From positions 124,001-188,000 of the forward strand of contig QYAI01000013.1 of assembly GCA_003988855.1 (NCBI GenBank): a DNA stretch of 64,000 nucleotides, given 5' to 3'. The translations under genes were made by a program, and so were the position numbers. The notes beneath the pieces are model-generated. The model had not been told where the DNA came from, searched no databases, and was given only the letters and a program-made list of their open reading frames with translations. Positions 1-11,461 of the stretch are shown one piece after another (position 1 is the stretch's first letter; each line of letters begins with the position of its first letter). Source of the DNA: Arachnopeziza araneosa (taxonomy: Eukaryota > Ascomycota > Leotiomycetes > Helotiales > Arachnopezizaceae).

Positions 1-382
1 CGGTAGAAACTCTTCTCGGAAGCCAACAAATCGTCCAGACGCTCCTTGGGCGAGCGTGGTTCGGGTACAGACTGGTTCTGCTCAACGCCAGATCTCTGAA
101 AAGTAGATCTTGTCGGCGTAGCACTGGTTGGTGGAGAAGTAGCAGTGATGCTAGTTTGTAGAGGACTGGGAGCTGCCTTGCGCAGAGATCTAAAGGGAGG
201 GTCCTGTCAGCGCATGTTTCTGGAGAGGCTCTAAAAATGAAAACAGACCCGGCGTACCTCTTGCCTGCATCCAAGGAATTGTTTGGAGAGTAGTAAATGT
301 GATTGCGTCCTATAGTGGGGCTATCCTGAGGGAAATGCTGTGATTCTGGTCCATTGTCGTTGTGTTGCGAAAGCTGCGACAT
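1..382 (-). CDS. 5' part of an unrecognised protein gene (truncated by window edge)
   Basis: The minus strand opens at an ATG (380-382) and runs off the left edge. A good intron lies at 190-257: donor GTACGC, branch GCTGAC, acceptor TTTAG. Splicing changes the frame to one that stays open to base 1. The N-terminus reads MSQLSQHNDNGPES and is rich in Ser, Pro, Thr and Asn, so probably disordered. The last visible residues (KERLDDLLASEKSFYR) look helical and charged. I do not recognise the family and only about 105 residues are visible, so no function is given. The start was chosen because it is the first ATG of the open frame. The 4.3 kb upstream has no convincing gene. Confidence 0.6.
   Translation of the reverse strand, partial: MSQLSQHNDNGPESQHFPQDSPTIGRNHIYYSPNNSLDAGKRYAGSVFIFRASPETCADRTLPLDLCARQLPVLYKLASLLLLHQPVLRRQDLLFRDLALSRTSLYPNHARPRSVWTICWLPRRVST
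190..257 (-). other. Intron in the partial gene at the left edge
   Basis: The 68-nt interval starts with GTACGC on the minus strand, has GCTGAC about 13 nt before the acceptor, and ends in TTTAG. Removing it joins AG|A in frame. Without splicing the frame also stays open but reads much less like protein. Confidence 0.6.
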
Positions 383-874
383 GGCCCCCGGGGGTTGAGT
401 CTGAAGAGTGCTATGCAGTTGGAAGGATGTGCCTCCACTGATAGTCAAGCCAAGACAGTCGCGTTCCCAGGCGGAGGTGTAGTGGCGCCTCACAATGCCT
501 GGTAGAGACGAAACCAACTGACGTCGCACGTTCAGAGAGGGACCTTCAGGCGAGAACCTCGAACGCGAAGCCAGCGGTTGCTGACCGACCGGGATGGAGG
601 GAATCTGGAAGGAGTGTGAGTGGCTGCGTAGAGTGCAACTGGTGTGATGGCAAGGTGCAGCTGGCCGGATTATGTACAATCGACTATGAATTATCACACA
701 CAGCGAGTGTGGTGGAAGAGGAGGAGGAGGAGGAGGGTGTGCCGACCAAACTCACGTCAGCGACACATGGAAAAGCGCCACGGCAGCCCAAAGGTCAAAG
801 AGAGGGAATTGCCGGGAGGAGATGATGGGAAGAGAGAGAGGGAGAAAGGGAAAAGCACGGTGGGTATGGTAGGC

Positions 875-907
875 GGTGGTGGTGGTGGTGGTGGTGGTGG
901 TGGTGGT
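875..907. repeat. (GGT)n microsatellite
   Basis: Eleven GGT units in a row, read as CCA/ACC on the other strand. It lies upstream of the partial left-edge gene and creates false poly-Gly and poly-Thr open frames. Confidence 0.9.
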
Positions 908-1672
908 AGTGGTTCGGGAATTATTCTTTTGCGAGGCCCTGCTGCTACACGGCTTCATGGTTGGCGCGAGAGGCGCATGAGAAAGAGAAGCATCCTGGCA
1001 AGGCTGTCCAATTATAAGAAGCGCCCCCCTGAATATTTTTTGGATATTTTAGGTTGTATGTATGTCCTTGTAGTGGTGATGAGTCTCTTCCACGTTGAGC
1101 ACCGTACGACCAAACCTCTATCTAGTTGGTGCGGTCAATAGGTACATCTCGACAGCACTTGCTGGCATCGTCGCCGTTTGATCTTGTCCTTGGTCTCAGG
1201 AACCTCCTCTCCGTTTGCATCGCGCCCATCTACAAGTTCCTCGTGGTTAGGATGCAACTACAACCGCCTGATATCCCTCTTGTTGGCAAGACGAGCCGCT
1301 GGAGAAAGAGAGCATGTATTGTTCGACTCCTGCAGATACAGGAGACGACCACATCCCTATCTCATTTGACGTGCAGCTGCCAGATGCCTTTCCCAGCGTG
1401 TATAACACGGTCCATAAGGGCAACCTGCTCCGAAGCCTCCAAAATCCCACGGATTTCTTCCACGTCGTATCCGTCTCCTCTTTCTGCTGTAGTCCCCTTC
1501 GCTTCGGAGATTCCACAAGGACTTTCCCCATCCGCTGTCAAGCGTCTAAAGATCCTCCTGGACTCTCTGGCTGCTGCCGGTACTCATCCCGAGCTGTGTC
1601 CGATTTGAGAAGTCTATTTAGAGTTGAAGAGCTGTCACCCCACCCCTACTGGTCCCCCTGATTGCCCGTGAG

Positions 1673-1703
<31 letters not shown>
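1673..1703. repeat. (GATT)n microsatellite
   Basis: A tetranucleotide GATT is repeated about seven to eight times without interruption, in the gene-free region upstream of the left-edge gene. Confidence 0.9.
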
Positions 1704-2687
1704 GCCACGACGAAAAGATAGTCACACAGTTGATCTCTGATTCCAACCTCTGCTTCCTTTTAGCCGCATCCAGACGGCAGACCGCAAAAAGCAACGCGGG
1801 TGAGGGTCGGGGTCAACGGTTGATCCGCCCAGCAAACGGCAAGCTCCCAGGGTCTACCCTTTTCCACCTTCTCGTTCTCAGAGCCATCGTGAAACTGGAA
1901 ACATGTTTCTCAAACCCGGATAAAGACCAGTCTATCACTTCCCCTCAATTGTATCAAGTATGACTCTGCTCTGTGCGTGCAGCTGCGCTGGAAAACAGAG
2001 GAGCCGAGCCAAGCATGCCCGCCCGCTCGCTCGCCACCACACCTCAGCGCAATGCTTTATGCATCGATGGCATGTCGTCCACGGGTGGATTCTATTCGTG
2101 GCTGGCCCCTTGGGAACTCTTCTTCTCCAGAGACGGGGTTTTTTTGGTGGGTAGGTGTGTGTGTGCGTGTGGTGGCGGTGGTAATTGAGGGGGCGAACCG
2201 AGCGCTTACACAAACAATGATAGCGGTAGATGCTGGCATCAGCCACATCTGTAGCTGTTCGAGTCTACTGTAAAGCAACACCCCTCCATTATTCCCTCCC
2301 CCTCGAGCCCTCTCAGCAGCCAGTGCACCCAACCGCAGCCAGGAACCCGAACGTCTGATCCAGACAAGGACATCGGCGTAATCTTCTCTGATTTGATCAT
2401 CTGGACACCCGACTTCTGACAGAGGAGATGGGTCTCGTGGTGTGCACTCCGTCCTGAGAACAGACCGTCTACCCCATATTCACGGACGGTCGCGTCGAAA
2501 TGGGGCAAGACAAGTGCTGCATTAACCCTCAGTCTCTCCAGAGCCTTAAATTCAGGGGAACATGGGGGCCTCCCGAGAAGAGGCCTCGACCGCGATCAAA
2601 AAGATGTAGGTCTGAAAATGGGTTGCAGCTTTTCAGGAACGGGCCATTTCTCGTGGTGAGGAAGCGCTCTTGTGGGGTTGACATGGT

Positions 2688-2723
2688 AAGAAGAAGAAGA
2701 AGAAGAAAAAGAAGAAGAAGAAG
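2688..2723. repeat. (AGA)n purine microsatellite
   Basis: About twelve AGA/AAG units with one interruption give a purine tract on the plus strand. It makes a spurious Arg-rich open frame. Confidence 0.85.
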
Positions 2724-4684
2724 CGGTGTGATGGATAATCATCATGCCTTCAACTCTCAAGGGATTCTCTCGTCCTTCTACAATTCATTGGCCGGAGAAG
2801 ACTGAAGACTTGGGTTGCCCCCCCTGAAACCTCCAAGCGAGAGGGTGTTGAAACAAGACGGCCAGCGCATCTCGATAACCTCCTGGCTCAGAACCCAAGA
2901 ATCCCCAGATTTCAACGAGCACCACCAACAGTGGGAAAGATGCAATGCTACTTGCAAAGACACGAAGCCGCTCAACTCAGCCCGCCGAGATGCAGACTCT
3001 GCAACAGCAACGACACAGCTTCGCGCACCCTCGAATATCACACCCCGTGATGGAGATTCATAATCACGCCACTTCCACCTCCAGCCGGCTGCTCACAAGT
3101 CGCAAGGCCCTGACAGCGTGCATCAACTGCATCTTCTTCCTCCCTCCCAAGCGCCACTGCTCACCCATCCGCCTGCCCACAACGTTGTTCGCGCTCTCCG
3201 AAACACCAGCAATCAGACACTGCCCAACACACACCCAAAGTGCCCTTTGCCTGGACGGGAACAACTGGCTCCCCTCTCACAAGACCTGGTGGCGCACTTC
3301 GAGACCTGCCAATCACCAAGCCATCTTCTCACACCCACAACCATGATCCATCTCGCCTACAGTGGTCTCTTGAGCCTCTCCTCCCTGCGAATCGAGCGCC
3401 AACCATCCTAGATCATCAGCGTCGTGATTCACAACTGCAAAAATTCTCAACCTCTCCCTCGCCCTGCTTCCACACCCTCAATCCCCATCCTTTGATCGCC
3501 CATCAAATCAGATCCGCCATCTCCATCCCACCACGCGACGGAGCAACGGAGAATGCGGATTCTGTCCTGGTATTTGGAGCCACGAGACAACGAGGCCATG
3601 CACGAAATCCGTCGCCTCCCTCTCCTTCCCGTCGAAATCCCATAAACCTGGCACCACTCGGGACTTTGGATCTAGGTGTGATGAGATTCAACCTGCCGAT
3701 AGGTGCTGAGGGACCAGATCAACCAGACGCTAGGTACTCGGTGTCCGCGATCTGTCGGGAGGACTTGGCTCAAAGTCCGAAATGTGCTTGACGGTGGTGA
3801 GCTGAGGTCAAGCAGATGCGAAGACGAGAAGACGTCCTGATGGGCTGCCTCTGTCTTACACACCAACGGGATTCCCGCGAGTGAGCTGAACCTAACCCAC
3901 GTCCTCGGGACGTTCTTAAAAGAGGTCGGAAATCCGGAATCACACCATGTATCCAGGCACTACCATATTTCCAAGAGCACTCCCACCGGCCAACGACTGA
4001 CTGACCTTTGGCATCACGATTGTAACACATCAATCACTTGACGCTACTCTATTACCCATCCTCCCCTAACCGCCTGTCACACTCCTCATCCTTCCTTCCG
4101 CCGCTGATCACCGCCCTTCCACTCCTCTCATCAAACCACATCCATTCCGTACAAAGGGCATCATTTAGTCACCCTTGAGAAATCCATAATTCTAGTAGAG
4201 CGAGTCCCTAAACCCGCGTGAGAGGCATCCTTTAAAATTAATCATCTCCTTCCTTGTCCTGAAATAAGACGGTATCAAATATAGCGTGGTAAATGGATTC
4301 CACCCACCACCCGGAGTCTGGCGTGCTCGCTCACACAAACCCACCTGGCTGCTGCTTCCATGCCAACCTGTAGGTGTGGGGTACTTTCCCGTCCTCTCTC
4401 CGTTCGTACGGAATCGATAGATACCACAGGAAGGATCGGGAGGAGATATGCAGATGCGGATGTAAAATGCAGACAGCCTACTTGCAGCTGTCATTGTCGG
4501 GTTCCTGCAGTGAGCTAGCTAGGTGTATAACATGTCAAGATCACTACAAGACCAATCATAGCTGAGATTTAGAAAATGAATTGTATCATCCATAATCTAG
4601 CTCATGAATAGGAAGTTAACTCTGCCTTGGGTAGTAACGTGCAATCTAGCAATCCCGACTGACAACAATTCAGTCTTCACAACA

Positions 4685-7600
4685 TCAACAACTACGCCAT
4701 GGATCTAGCCCAAGACTCGTACTTCTCTCCCGCCAGCCTAACCTAATTGCTCTCTCTTTCATGTCTTCCCTCCGAGTAGGATATCTCCTCTTCTGGATAT
4801 CGGTTATGGAAGCCTTCTTGGTCCACTCCACATTTTGGCTCTCATCAATTGCTACGAACTGGACGTTCCCGTCTTTCCCTTCCACAGCATCACTTACTGC
4901 ATTGCTGGGGATGTCTTCCCACTCCGCTTCCTCCAAGACCCTTTTCCTCGTAGTTTCCCAAGCTCTTACTTGATCTCTCCTTTGCTTGGCTGCTCTCTTA
5001 GCTACACCAGCGAGGGTATTGACACCCAAGCCATCAAAGGCACTGAGATCATTGAGAAATTTTCGGGCACTACAGCCAATGATTTCTTCGATCCATTTGT
5101 CGATATCTTCGTCACATGCAGCCGCTGTAACAACCTGAAGACCTTTGAAGACTCTCTTATTGGAGATCTGATCTGGGGGGAGGGTGTTACTATCGATAGT
5201 GGTTTCTGAGGGAGACGCTGCGATGTTATTCACTATCGGCTGCTTCGGAAGGCGAGAAAGACGCTTATACCCAGTGTCGAATGCCGGATCATCTAGAGAC
5301 CTACCAAGAATCGCTGGCATAAGAGGAGAAAAAGAGAGCTTTTTCATTGGATCCGCAGTGGGTTCTTTCTGAATATGATGGTCCATGGTCTCTTGAACGA
5401 ACCTCATCTGCTTCGAGTTTTCTTTTGGATTCGTTTTTGTACGAAAAAATTCCCTGGCTGGTTTGACCGGCTTTGTAGAACGCCAAGTATCAGTGTCTAC
5501 TACCTCGCCTTCTTCGATTGATGATTGGAGGGGTTTAGGTTTTAAATCGTGAGTCCTAGCTTCAACGTGAGAAGCACACTGGGTGCAGACACTCGGTGGT
5601 GATGGTGGCCGGCGATTTGGAGACTCGGAACGGTTGAGATTATTATTCACGGACTGAACTTTTGTAGGTTGCGTAGTTACATCATTCAGTCGAAGCTTAT
5701 TTTCGTCGACGGTATTGTTGGGGCTTCTCAAAACGGCACTCGGTTGAAAAGGCTCGGCTTCACGACCAGTTCCCATAGCAAGAGGGGATGTGTAACTTCG
5801 ATCTTCACTCGACTTATTGGTAGCGGTGAAGAATAAATTTTCCCTCTCATTTGGGTGATCTACTCTCGTCTGCACTGTGAGAAAACGTTCAGTCTGCGTA
5901 GACTTTTCAACTCCTTTCCAAATAACTTTAGACGGTCGAGGCGGTATCACTGGTATGACATTAACTGTCCGAATACCTGTGTCAGCGAAGCTGTTGAGAT
6001 CTTGACATGTCTCAGTTGCCTCCGTAGCTGGTGACTGTGCTTGTGCCGTAGTTTTAATACATTTACGAGTAGAAGATGTGATTCGGGTCTTCTCAATATT
6101 ATCTGCTTGTTTCTCAAAGCTAACTGCCGCAGGTCGATGTGAGAAAACTACATGAGCTTTAAACGATCAGGTCAAATCAGTCGGTAGATATTGGATGTAC
6201 TCACGGGCTACTGCCGACTCGTTTCTCTCTTTGAATTTCGGAGGATATGGTACATCTTTGACATCATATGCATCAGTCCAGCCTTTGAGAGGGTCAGAAG
6301 GCCTGCTTTGGGCTTCGGAATCAAAAACAGCGGTCTTCTTCTTTGATGGCGAAGAGTTTTCTAGAAAAGATTCTTGCTTTCTAAGCCACGGAAGTGACTT
6401 TTTGACTGAGGGTTTTGGATCAGAGACGACAGGGACTGACGATGTTGTTTTGGAGACCAGAGGAATATTTCTCTCATGGGGAGGAGTCCAGCCAAGAACA
6501 GAGCCTTCCGATGATGAATTTCTTTTATGTACTGCCCCACGAGCATAAGACTTCTCATGAGGTGGAGTAAACCCAATCACATCAGTGCCAGTAGAGCCAG
6601 AAGCAAAAGAAGGTTGTTTCCCTTTCGACGGGGATTTACTTAATTTCTTCTCGCTGCGCGGTGCCATATTTGATGGTTTCGGGAAAGACTTTCTCAGCCA
6701 CTTCTCGTCCTTCGGCGGAGTTGGTGGAGGTAATGGTGGTGCTAACTTTCCTTGGCCTTTTTGTTCTGCTGCTGTCACGGCTAGACCAGCCTTTCCGAAC
6801 TCTAACTGATAGGGCTTCAAAGCATCTATTGTATGGGCTGATAACGACGAAGATGCTATTGATATGCGAGGTGGCTTAGGACAAGCCTTAACTTGCTCCA
6901 GATAAGAGTCGAGTTCTTTGGTGAAACGACGGATTGCCTTTTTTTGACTTTCCGTGCGGGAAACTGGTTCTGACAGAACTGATTCAACGATAGACTTAAT
7001 TGACGGAGACAGAGATCCGTTGGATTTGGGTCGTAAAGCAAAAGAGTTAACGGCTTTCCAATATGCTGAGTCTCCAAAGCACGTGTTCTTCTTGTGCCTG
7101 TTCTTTGGCGAGATGTTGGAGGTTGCAAATGTAGGACGGGCAGTTATATCTTCTTTGGATTGGATACTAGATCTCGTTCGACGGTCCTTTGAAACTCGAT
7201 TATTCAACGTAGTCCTGGAATCGTAAGTTCGACACCTATCCACCGCCTGAATTGTGCAGTTTGTACTTTTTCTACTAACCATCTGAAGAGGGCCCGTATG
7301 CGTGTATTCCAACAATGGTTGTCCGGCCGAATGAATGCTTAAGCGATCGGGGCCCCACCTGGACTTTGAATTCGCTTTGCCTTTTGCAGTCCAATATACA
7401 GGCACTTCCGCCACTTGCATTAACGAGTAGAGATTTCGGCGTTCTTCGAGAGAGGCTTGCGGTAGTCTATCAACAGAAGCTGCAGCACCGTCAATCGAAT
7501 AAACAGCAGCAGACCCGGTGGACCCTTCATCCACAAGCTCCGTTCGTGGTCCGTAAGGTACTGGTTTGAATGATGAAACTGATCTCACAGTCTCCGTAGT

Positions 7601-7924
7601 CACCTTACTAGCAAGCTCCGCCGTGGGCGTAGTCCATCCAAATAATTCTATAGCTTGTTTAGCTCTCTGAGAAACCCGCTTCCTTGCCCGAGCTTCCGAA
7701 AACGAGCTTCTTGAGCTGCGCTCTTTTCTACGTCGAACTAGAAGTTTGAATCGGTATTTCTTCCGTGCTTGTTCAAGCGCTCGATTCGGTGGTCTTCTGA
7801 AAGTCTCAAGGTCAGGCAGCTCCGAGATTCCACGTGCAGCAATTAAAGTCGTGTAAGAAGGCACTCTGATCCGCGGTAAACGATGATAAGGACAGCCATT
7901 CCAATAGGCTTTACAATTGGGCAT
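4685..7924 (-). CDS. Large, mostly disordered orphan protein (about 1063 aa)
   Basis: Two exons (7924-6205 and 6156-4685) join in frame across a 48-nt intron with donor GTGAGT and acceptor TTTAAAG. The first ATG (7922-7924) begins MPNCKAYWNGCPYHRLP. Residues about 45-100 are strongly basic (runs of R/K around KKYRFKLLVRRRKERSS). The middle is Ser/Pro/Lys-rich low complexity, including a proline run near APPLPPPTPPKDEKWL. The C-terminal 150 residues look more ordered: an acidic helical part (DEDIDKWIEEIIG), then charged helices ending at DPWRSC. No signal peptide, membrane span or enzyme motif is visible. I do not recognise the family. A nuclear or scaffold role would fit the composition but is only a guess. 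Confidence 0.75.
6157..6204 (-). other. Intron joining the two halves of the large orphan
   Basis: GTGAGTAC donor, TTGACCTGAT as possible branch region, and AAAG acceptor. It is a phase 1 intron; removal turns C|CT CAT into a codon and keeps a long frame open past the apparent stop of the first half. Confidence 0.8.
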
Positions 7925-9200
7925 CGTAGTTCTAACAGGAGAATCCAATAAGGATGCATTTTAGGAAAATGCAGAATCAAGATCGAGGCGTAAACGATAG
8001 AGATGATACTCTACAATGACTATCGTTCTTTCCCGAGTAACGATATCAGTGGAGTGACGTGAGATTATTTCGATCGCTCTTGCTCATCTTATGTCCTTAA
8101 TCCCGGGAGACGAGTACATCTCAAGTTGTCTATGGCCTTTCCGCAGTAAAAATTCGATAGCTCCAAAGTCCTTCTTGTCAAGACCAATGCTCTTCTTAAA
8201 CTCATTCCTATATTTTACTCAGCCAATATCTAGCCAAGATTGTCACTTCCGACTGAGTTGAATACAGACCTTGCAAAACTTTCAAAGTGTGCTCTTGTCT
8301 CCTTAAAACAATCAATTCGAGCTTCTCACCTCTCGAGAATAGCTACTTACTGGAGACTTCTTCCTGCTTTCTCGTAGACAGTTTCGATACAGCGACAACA
8401 CTTCTCTTTGTAACCCAGACAGCTTCATCTTGAATTCCTTAACGTCAAGTACCAATGCGACAATAGAGGTGTCGTGGACTTTCGATGACGAAAAATTTCA
8501 ACAGGGGTAGCTCCACGCCTGTCTTACTTTTGGTGGGGCTCTGACAACTTTCGGTCCTTGGTGTTGGTTCGTCTTCTCATTCATTCCCGTCGAGAGGTCA
8601 ATTTCAAAAAAATTCTTTTCCGACCTGTCTTCTAGGCCTTATGAGATGGGCTTCGAGAGAGTCAAAGATATTACAGAGGCTTGATAGAACCCGTCCATTA
8701 ATCTGCACACCCCATAAGAATCCATAATCTGTGAAACTTCGTGTACACAAATACTGTCGATTCCAATCCTACTAAGACTTCGAGAGTAAAAAATCATACC
8801 CCAACTGACCCATTCCGACTTGGGCAACCTGCTGGGTTAAGACTGTGACACACTGCGCTTTTGACATTATAAGTCATATTTAAAGATATATTTTGAGAAA
8901 CCCAACGATCGTTCCTCAAATCTAAGGACAGTAGTATATTAAAGAATAGTGAGTGCAGAGACCGGGTTATAGGATGAGTTCAGCATACAAGATTAGAAAG
9001 CCGAACTTAGCTTATTGTGATATACGCGGAGAGACAGAAAATACTCAGATTTGATTTCTATCTACTAACGCCAGCAAGAGCTGATTTGATTCCTTCCTCC
9101 TGGGACTTCTATCACTTGTCGTTGTTCCCAAATCCGTTCCAAACGCCATTCCTGCATTCCATAACCAATTCTGCGTTCAATGGGACATCCCCTTCTTCAT
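7925..9200. other. AT-leaning intergenic stretch without a gene
   Basis: This lies between the start of the large orphan and the 3' end of the J-domain gene. Both neighbours are on the minus strand, so it should hold the orphan's promoter and the J-gene's 3' UTR. No open frame above about 70 codons looks real, and I see no repeats or RNA gene. Confidence 0.5.
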
Positions 9201-10053
9201 TTACGACCCAACAGCGTGACTAAAAACCTTTGCCGCTAGCTGACCCAATAACCTCGATTTATCTGCAGCTGGTAATTCTTGAAACACTATTTAAAATTAG
9301 TCATAATATCCGAACCCTAAGTTTTATAACTTACCGGCATAAACACTCTTTCCCCTCGCATCCCTAACAGCACCTAACCTATTTCCCGCAACAGCACCCG
9401 CTACCATTCCAGGGAAATTGGCGACAATAAAACCCATCGCACCGCCGCTCAATCCACCCACCATACTCCAAAACTTGCCTGTTGGCGCCCCTCCCTGGTT
9501 TGCCATACCCTCCTCCCTCAGCATCTCCTCAAACACATCACTAAACTGCTCTGATTCGAACCTCTCCTTCTCCTCCTCAGACTTCGCTTTGGAACCAAAT
9601 CCAAAACTTGACCAAGGGAAGCCTCCAGGTGTGGCTTGTGGACCAGCAGAAGGGATCTCTTCTTCTTCTTCATCGTCAAAGGCTGTGGATGCTGTAGAAG
9701 CTCCAGAGCCGAACCCATGGTATGTGCGCGCGGAATCGTAGTCTCGGCGGCGAGAGGGGTCGGACAGTGTGTAATAAGCGTCATTTACGACCTGGAATTT
9801 ACGGGTACGTTCCGCACGTTCTGGAGAGTCGGTCGAGACGCGGTCGGGGTGGGTTTTAAGTGCTGCCCTGCAAGAAGCTTAGTTGAATTTGCGAAGCGGG
9901 AAGGTATTGCAAAATACCGTTTATAGGCATCGCGGATTTGTTGCTGTGTTGCTGATGAACTGATTCCCAATGCAGCATCTGATAACTGTCAGAAAAGTCA
10001 TGGAGGGGCAGCCTGGAGGAGGGAAACCAACAGTAATCGCTAGGAGGAGCCAT
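9201..10053 (-). CDS. J-domain (DnaJ) protein with glycine-rich C-terminal segment
   Basis: Four exons (10053-10032, 9978-9918, 9867-9335, 9286-9201) give about 233 aa. The J domain is at the extreme N-terminus: MAPPSDYYAALGISSSATQQQIRDAYKR, then the HPD tripeptide in KTHPDRVS, then a helix ending LSDPSRRRDYD. The middle is acidic and Gly/Ser-rich. The C-terminal half has a Gly/Ala-rich semi-hydrophobic segment (GGLSGGAMGFIVANFPGMVAGAVAG) that could contact membrane, ending QLAAKVFSHAVGS. J proteins stimulate Hsp70 ATPase through HPD. Which Hsp70 and compartment are involved cannot be read here. Without a signal peptide, cytosol or nucleus is likely. It is divergent from the small membrane-protein gene at 10484. 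Confidence 0.88.
9287..9334 (-). other. Intron 3 of the J-domain gene
   Basis: Donor GTAAGT, branch-like TGACTAAT, acceptor AATAG. It replaces a premature stop with a 28-residue C-terminal exon. Confidence 0.8.
9868..9917 (-). other. Intron 2 of the J-domain gene
   Basis: Donor GTATTT, acceptor CTTGCAG. Splicing restores AYKR|AALKTHPDR and so brings the HPD motif into frame. Confidence 0.85.
9979..10031 (-). other. Intron 1 of the J-domain gene
   Basis: Donor GTTGGT, branch TCTGAC, acceptor TATCAG. Splicing turns SDY|YAALG into a canonical J-domain start. Confidence 0.8.
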
Positions 10054-10483
10054 GAATTCTTATTTTTTGGTTGTTATTGTTCTTTGAGACAACGGTAGAA
10101 AATAAATGAGTGGGACAAGTAGAGAAAGGCTTGGGAGAAGAAGAGAAGTAGAAATAAGAAGCTTGCGACTTGGATATGTCCCTGGTCGTCTGAGCGTGTT
10201 CAACGTCGTCACTTGTGGCTGGTGTAATGTGGCTTCTTTTCTCTCTATCAGCACGTGATATACCCACCTCTCCCAACCCCCCAATTAAAAGTCGGTGACC
10301 GATCTGCGACAGCATAAGCCCTCCCCTTCTCACTTCTGCAGCTTGACCTTTACTTGCAGGAAGTCAATCGTTGACTGTTCTAGCTCCGATTGTATTATTT
10401 GACTGCATTATCGCCTTCAACACCCTTTTCATATTACCCAGGCTCAAATCTTCAGCTTACTCTTCGGTCGGAATAACTGCAAC
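10054..10483. promoter_or_regulatory. Divergent promoter region with a CACGTG palindrome
   Basis: The 430 bp separate the starts of the J-domain gene (minus) and the small membrane protein gene (plus), so it serves both. A CACGTG palindrome, the core site of basic helix-loop-helix factors, is at 10252-10257. Functional use is inference. Confidence 0.4.
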
Positions 10484-11200
10484 ATGGGCTGGTTCGACGG
10501 CGCATCAGATGTTGGGAGCAGCTCCCACCATCGCAAATCTAGCAGCAGGCACCACTCGCAATCTGAACCCCGTGCGACTTCCATCTTTGGGGGAGAACGG
10601 GAGAAGAGACACTCGCACTCTGAGCCGCGCGCAACTTCCATCTTTGGTGGAGAACGAGAAAAGAAACACTCGCACTCCTCACCTCGCGGAAGCTCGTTAT
10701 TCGGTCTAGGAGAGCCCAAGCACAACTCATCTCGATCATCCTTCTTCGGTACTTCTTTTCACCCGTCCGCACAGTAGAACATCAACTAACGTCCTATTTC
10801 AGGATTCACAGGCGGTCGCTCCTCCAGCTACTACAAGCGCAGCCCACGAAAAGGCTACATCAACCGTGTCTACTCACAGCTGCGACGCCTCCTTCGCGAC
10901 CTAATCTACTATATGAAGAAGCATCCCATGAAAGTCTTTATGCTGGTAATCATGCCCTTGCTCACGAGCGGGGCAGTCGCGGGCTTGTTGGCTAAGTTTG
11001 GAATCCGTTTGCCAGGCGGCATGGCGAAGATGTTTGGTGCGGCTGCTGGTTCAGGCTCGGGTCTTGGGAGAGGAAGCCACGGTGGACTACAATTTGAAAG
11101 GACGAAAGTGGAAGGAAGTGGGTTGGCGGGTTTGGAAAAGGTGGTCGGTGGGATGGGTGGCGTTGGGGGTGCAATGAGTTTGGCGAAGATGTTTCTATGA
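10484..11200 (+). CDS. Small single-pass membrane protein with 19-residue tandem repeats
   Basis: Two exons (10484-10748, 10803-11200) give about 220 aa. The N-terminal 85 residues are Ser/His/Arg-rich and contain three tandem copies of a 19-residue unit (HSHSEPRATSIFGGEREKK type). A basic stretch (YYKRSPRKGYINRVYSQLRR) is followed by one hydrophobic segment (VFMLVIMPLLTSGAVAGLLA) and a Gly-rich tail. There is no signal peptide, so the basic flank suggests the N-terminus stays in the cytosol. The start ATG is in good context just after CAAC. I do not recognise a family. Its 3' end converges with the next gene, 261 bp apart. Confidence 0.75.
10553..10723 (+). repeat. Three 57-bp in-frame tandem repeats
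   Basis: Units start at CAC codons at 10553, 10610 and 10667. Units 1 and 2 are close at DNA and protein level (HSxSEPRATSIFGGEREK). Unit 3 is diverged (HSHSSPRGSSLFGLGEPK). All lie inside the coding exon. Confidence 0.9.
10749..10802 (+). other. Intron in the small membrane protein gene
   Basis: Donor GTACTT, branch CAACTAAC, acceptor ATTTCAG, 54 nt. It joins SFFG|FTGGRSSSYY in frame and removes an in-frame stop. Confidence 0.85.
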
Positions 11201-11461
11201 AAGAAGAATGAAGAATGAATTGAGGCGAGGATGAATAAAGGCGTTTGGCGTGTGGATACTAGGTTCGACCACTGCTTAGGGGTCAATTCCATTCTAAACG
11301 TATATCTTTGCGTGTAAAGACAGTGTACGAAACGGCCATATATGTGCGAGATGGGTTTAGAATAAGATGAAAAAATGAATAAAAGCAATTCAGAATTCAA
11401 ATAAGAGAGAAAGGCATCTATTAAATAGCAAACTAAATCTATGGGTTGCCAAAAGAAACAA

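Larger units (their letters stand above)
383..4684. other. About 4.3 kb with no convincing gene; several simple repeats
   Basis: Open frames of 60-180 codons occur on both strands, but they are Ser/Pro/Arg-rich low-complexity readings of C-rich or purine-rich DNA. None has a recognisable domain or a sensible splice pattern. The stretch contains GGT, GATT and AGA microsatellites and many pyrimidine-rich runs on the plus strand. It probably holds the promoter and leader of the minus-strand gene at 1-382, and perhaps untranslated exons. Long upstream regions of this kind are common at fungal regulatory genes; that reading is inference. Confidence 0.5.

Noticed and set aside
644..1608. Plus-strand frames of 160-165 codons
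   Set aside because: One runs through the GGT microsatellite (poly-Gly) and the other has no domain, no splice logic and random composition.
7925..9200. AT-leaning DNA that might be a decayed transposon
   Set aside because: No terminal repeats, target-site duplications or transposase remnants could be seen by eye. A repeat search would be needed.
11250..11290. GGTTCGA-like B box suggesting a tRNA
   Set aside because: No matching A box, acceptor stem or anticodon arm at the right spacing. No tRNA can be supported anywhere in the window.
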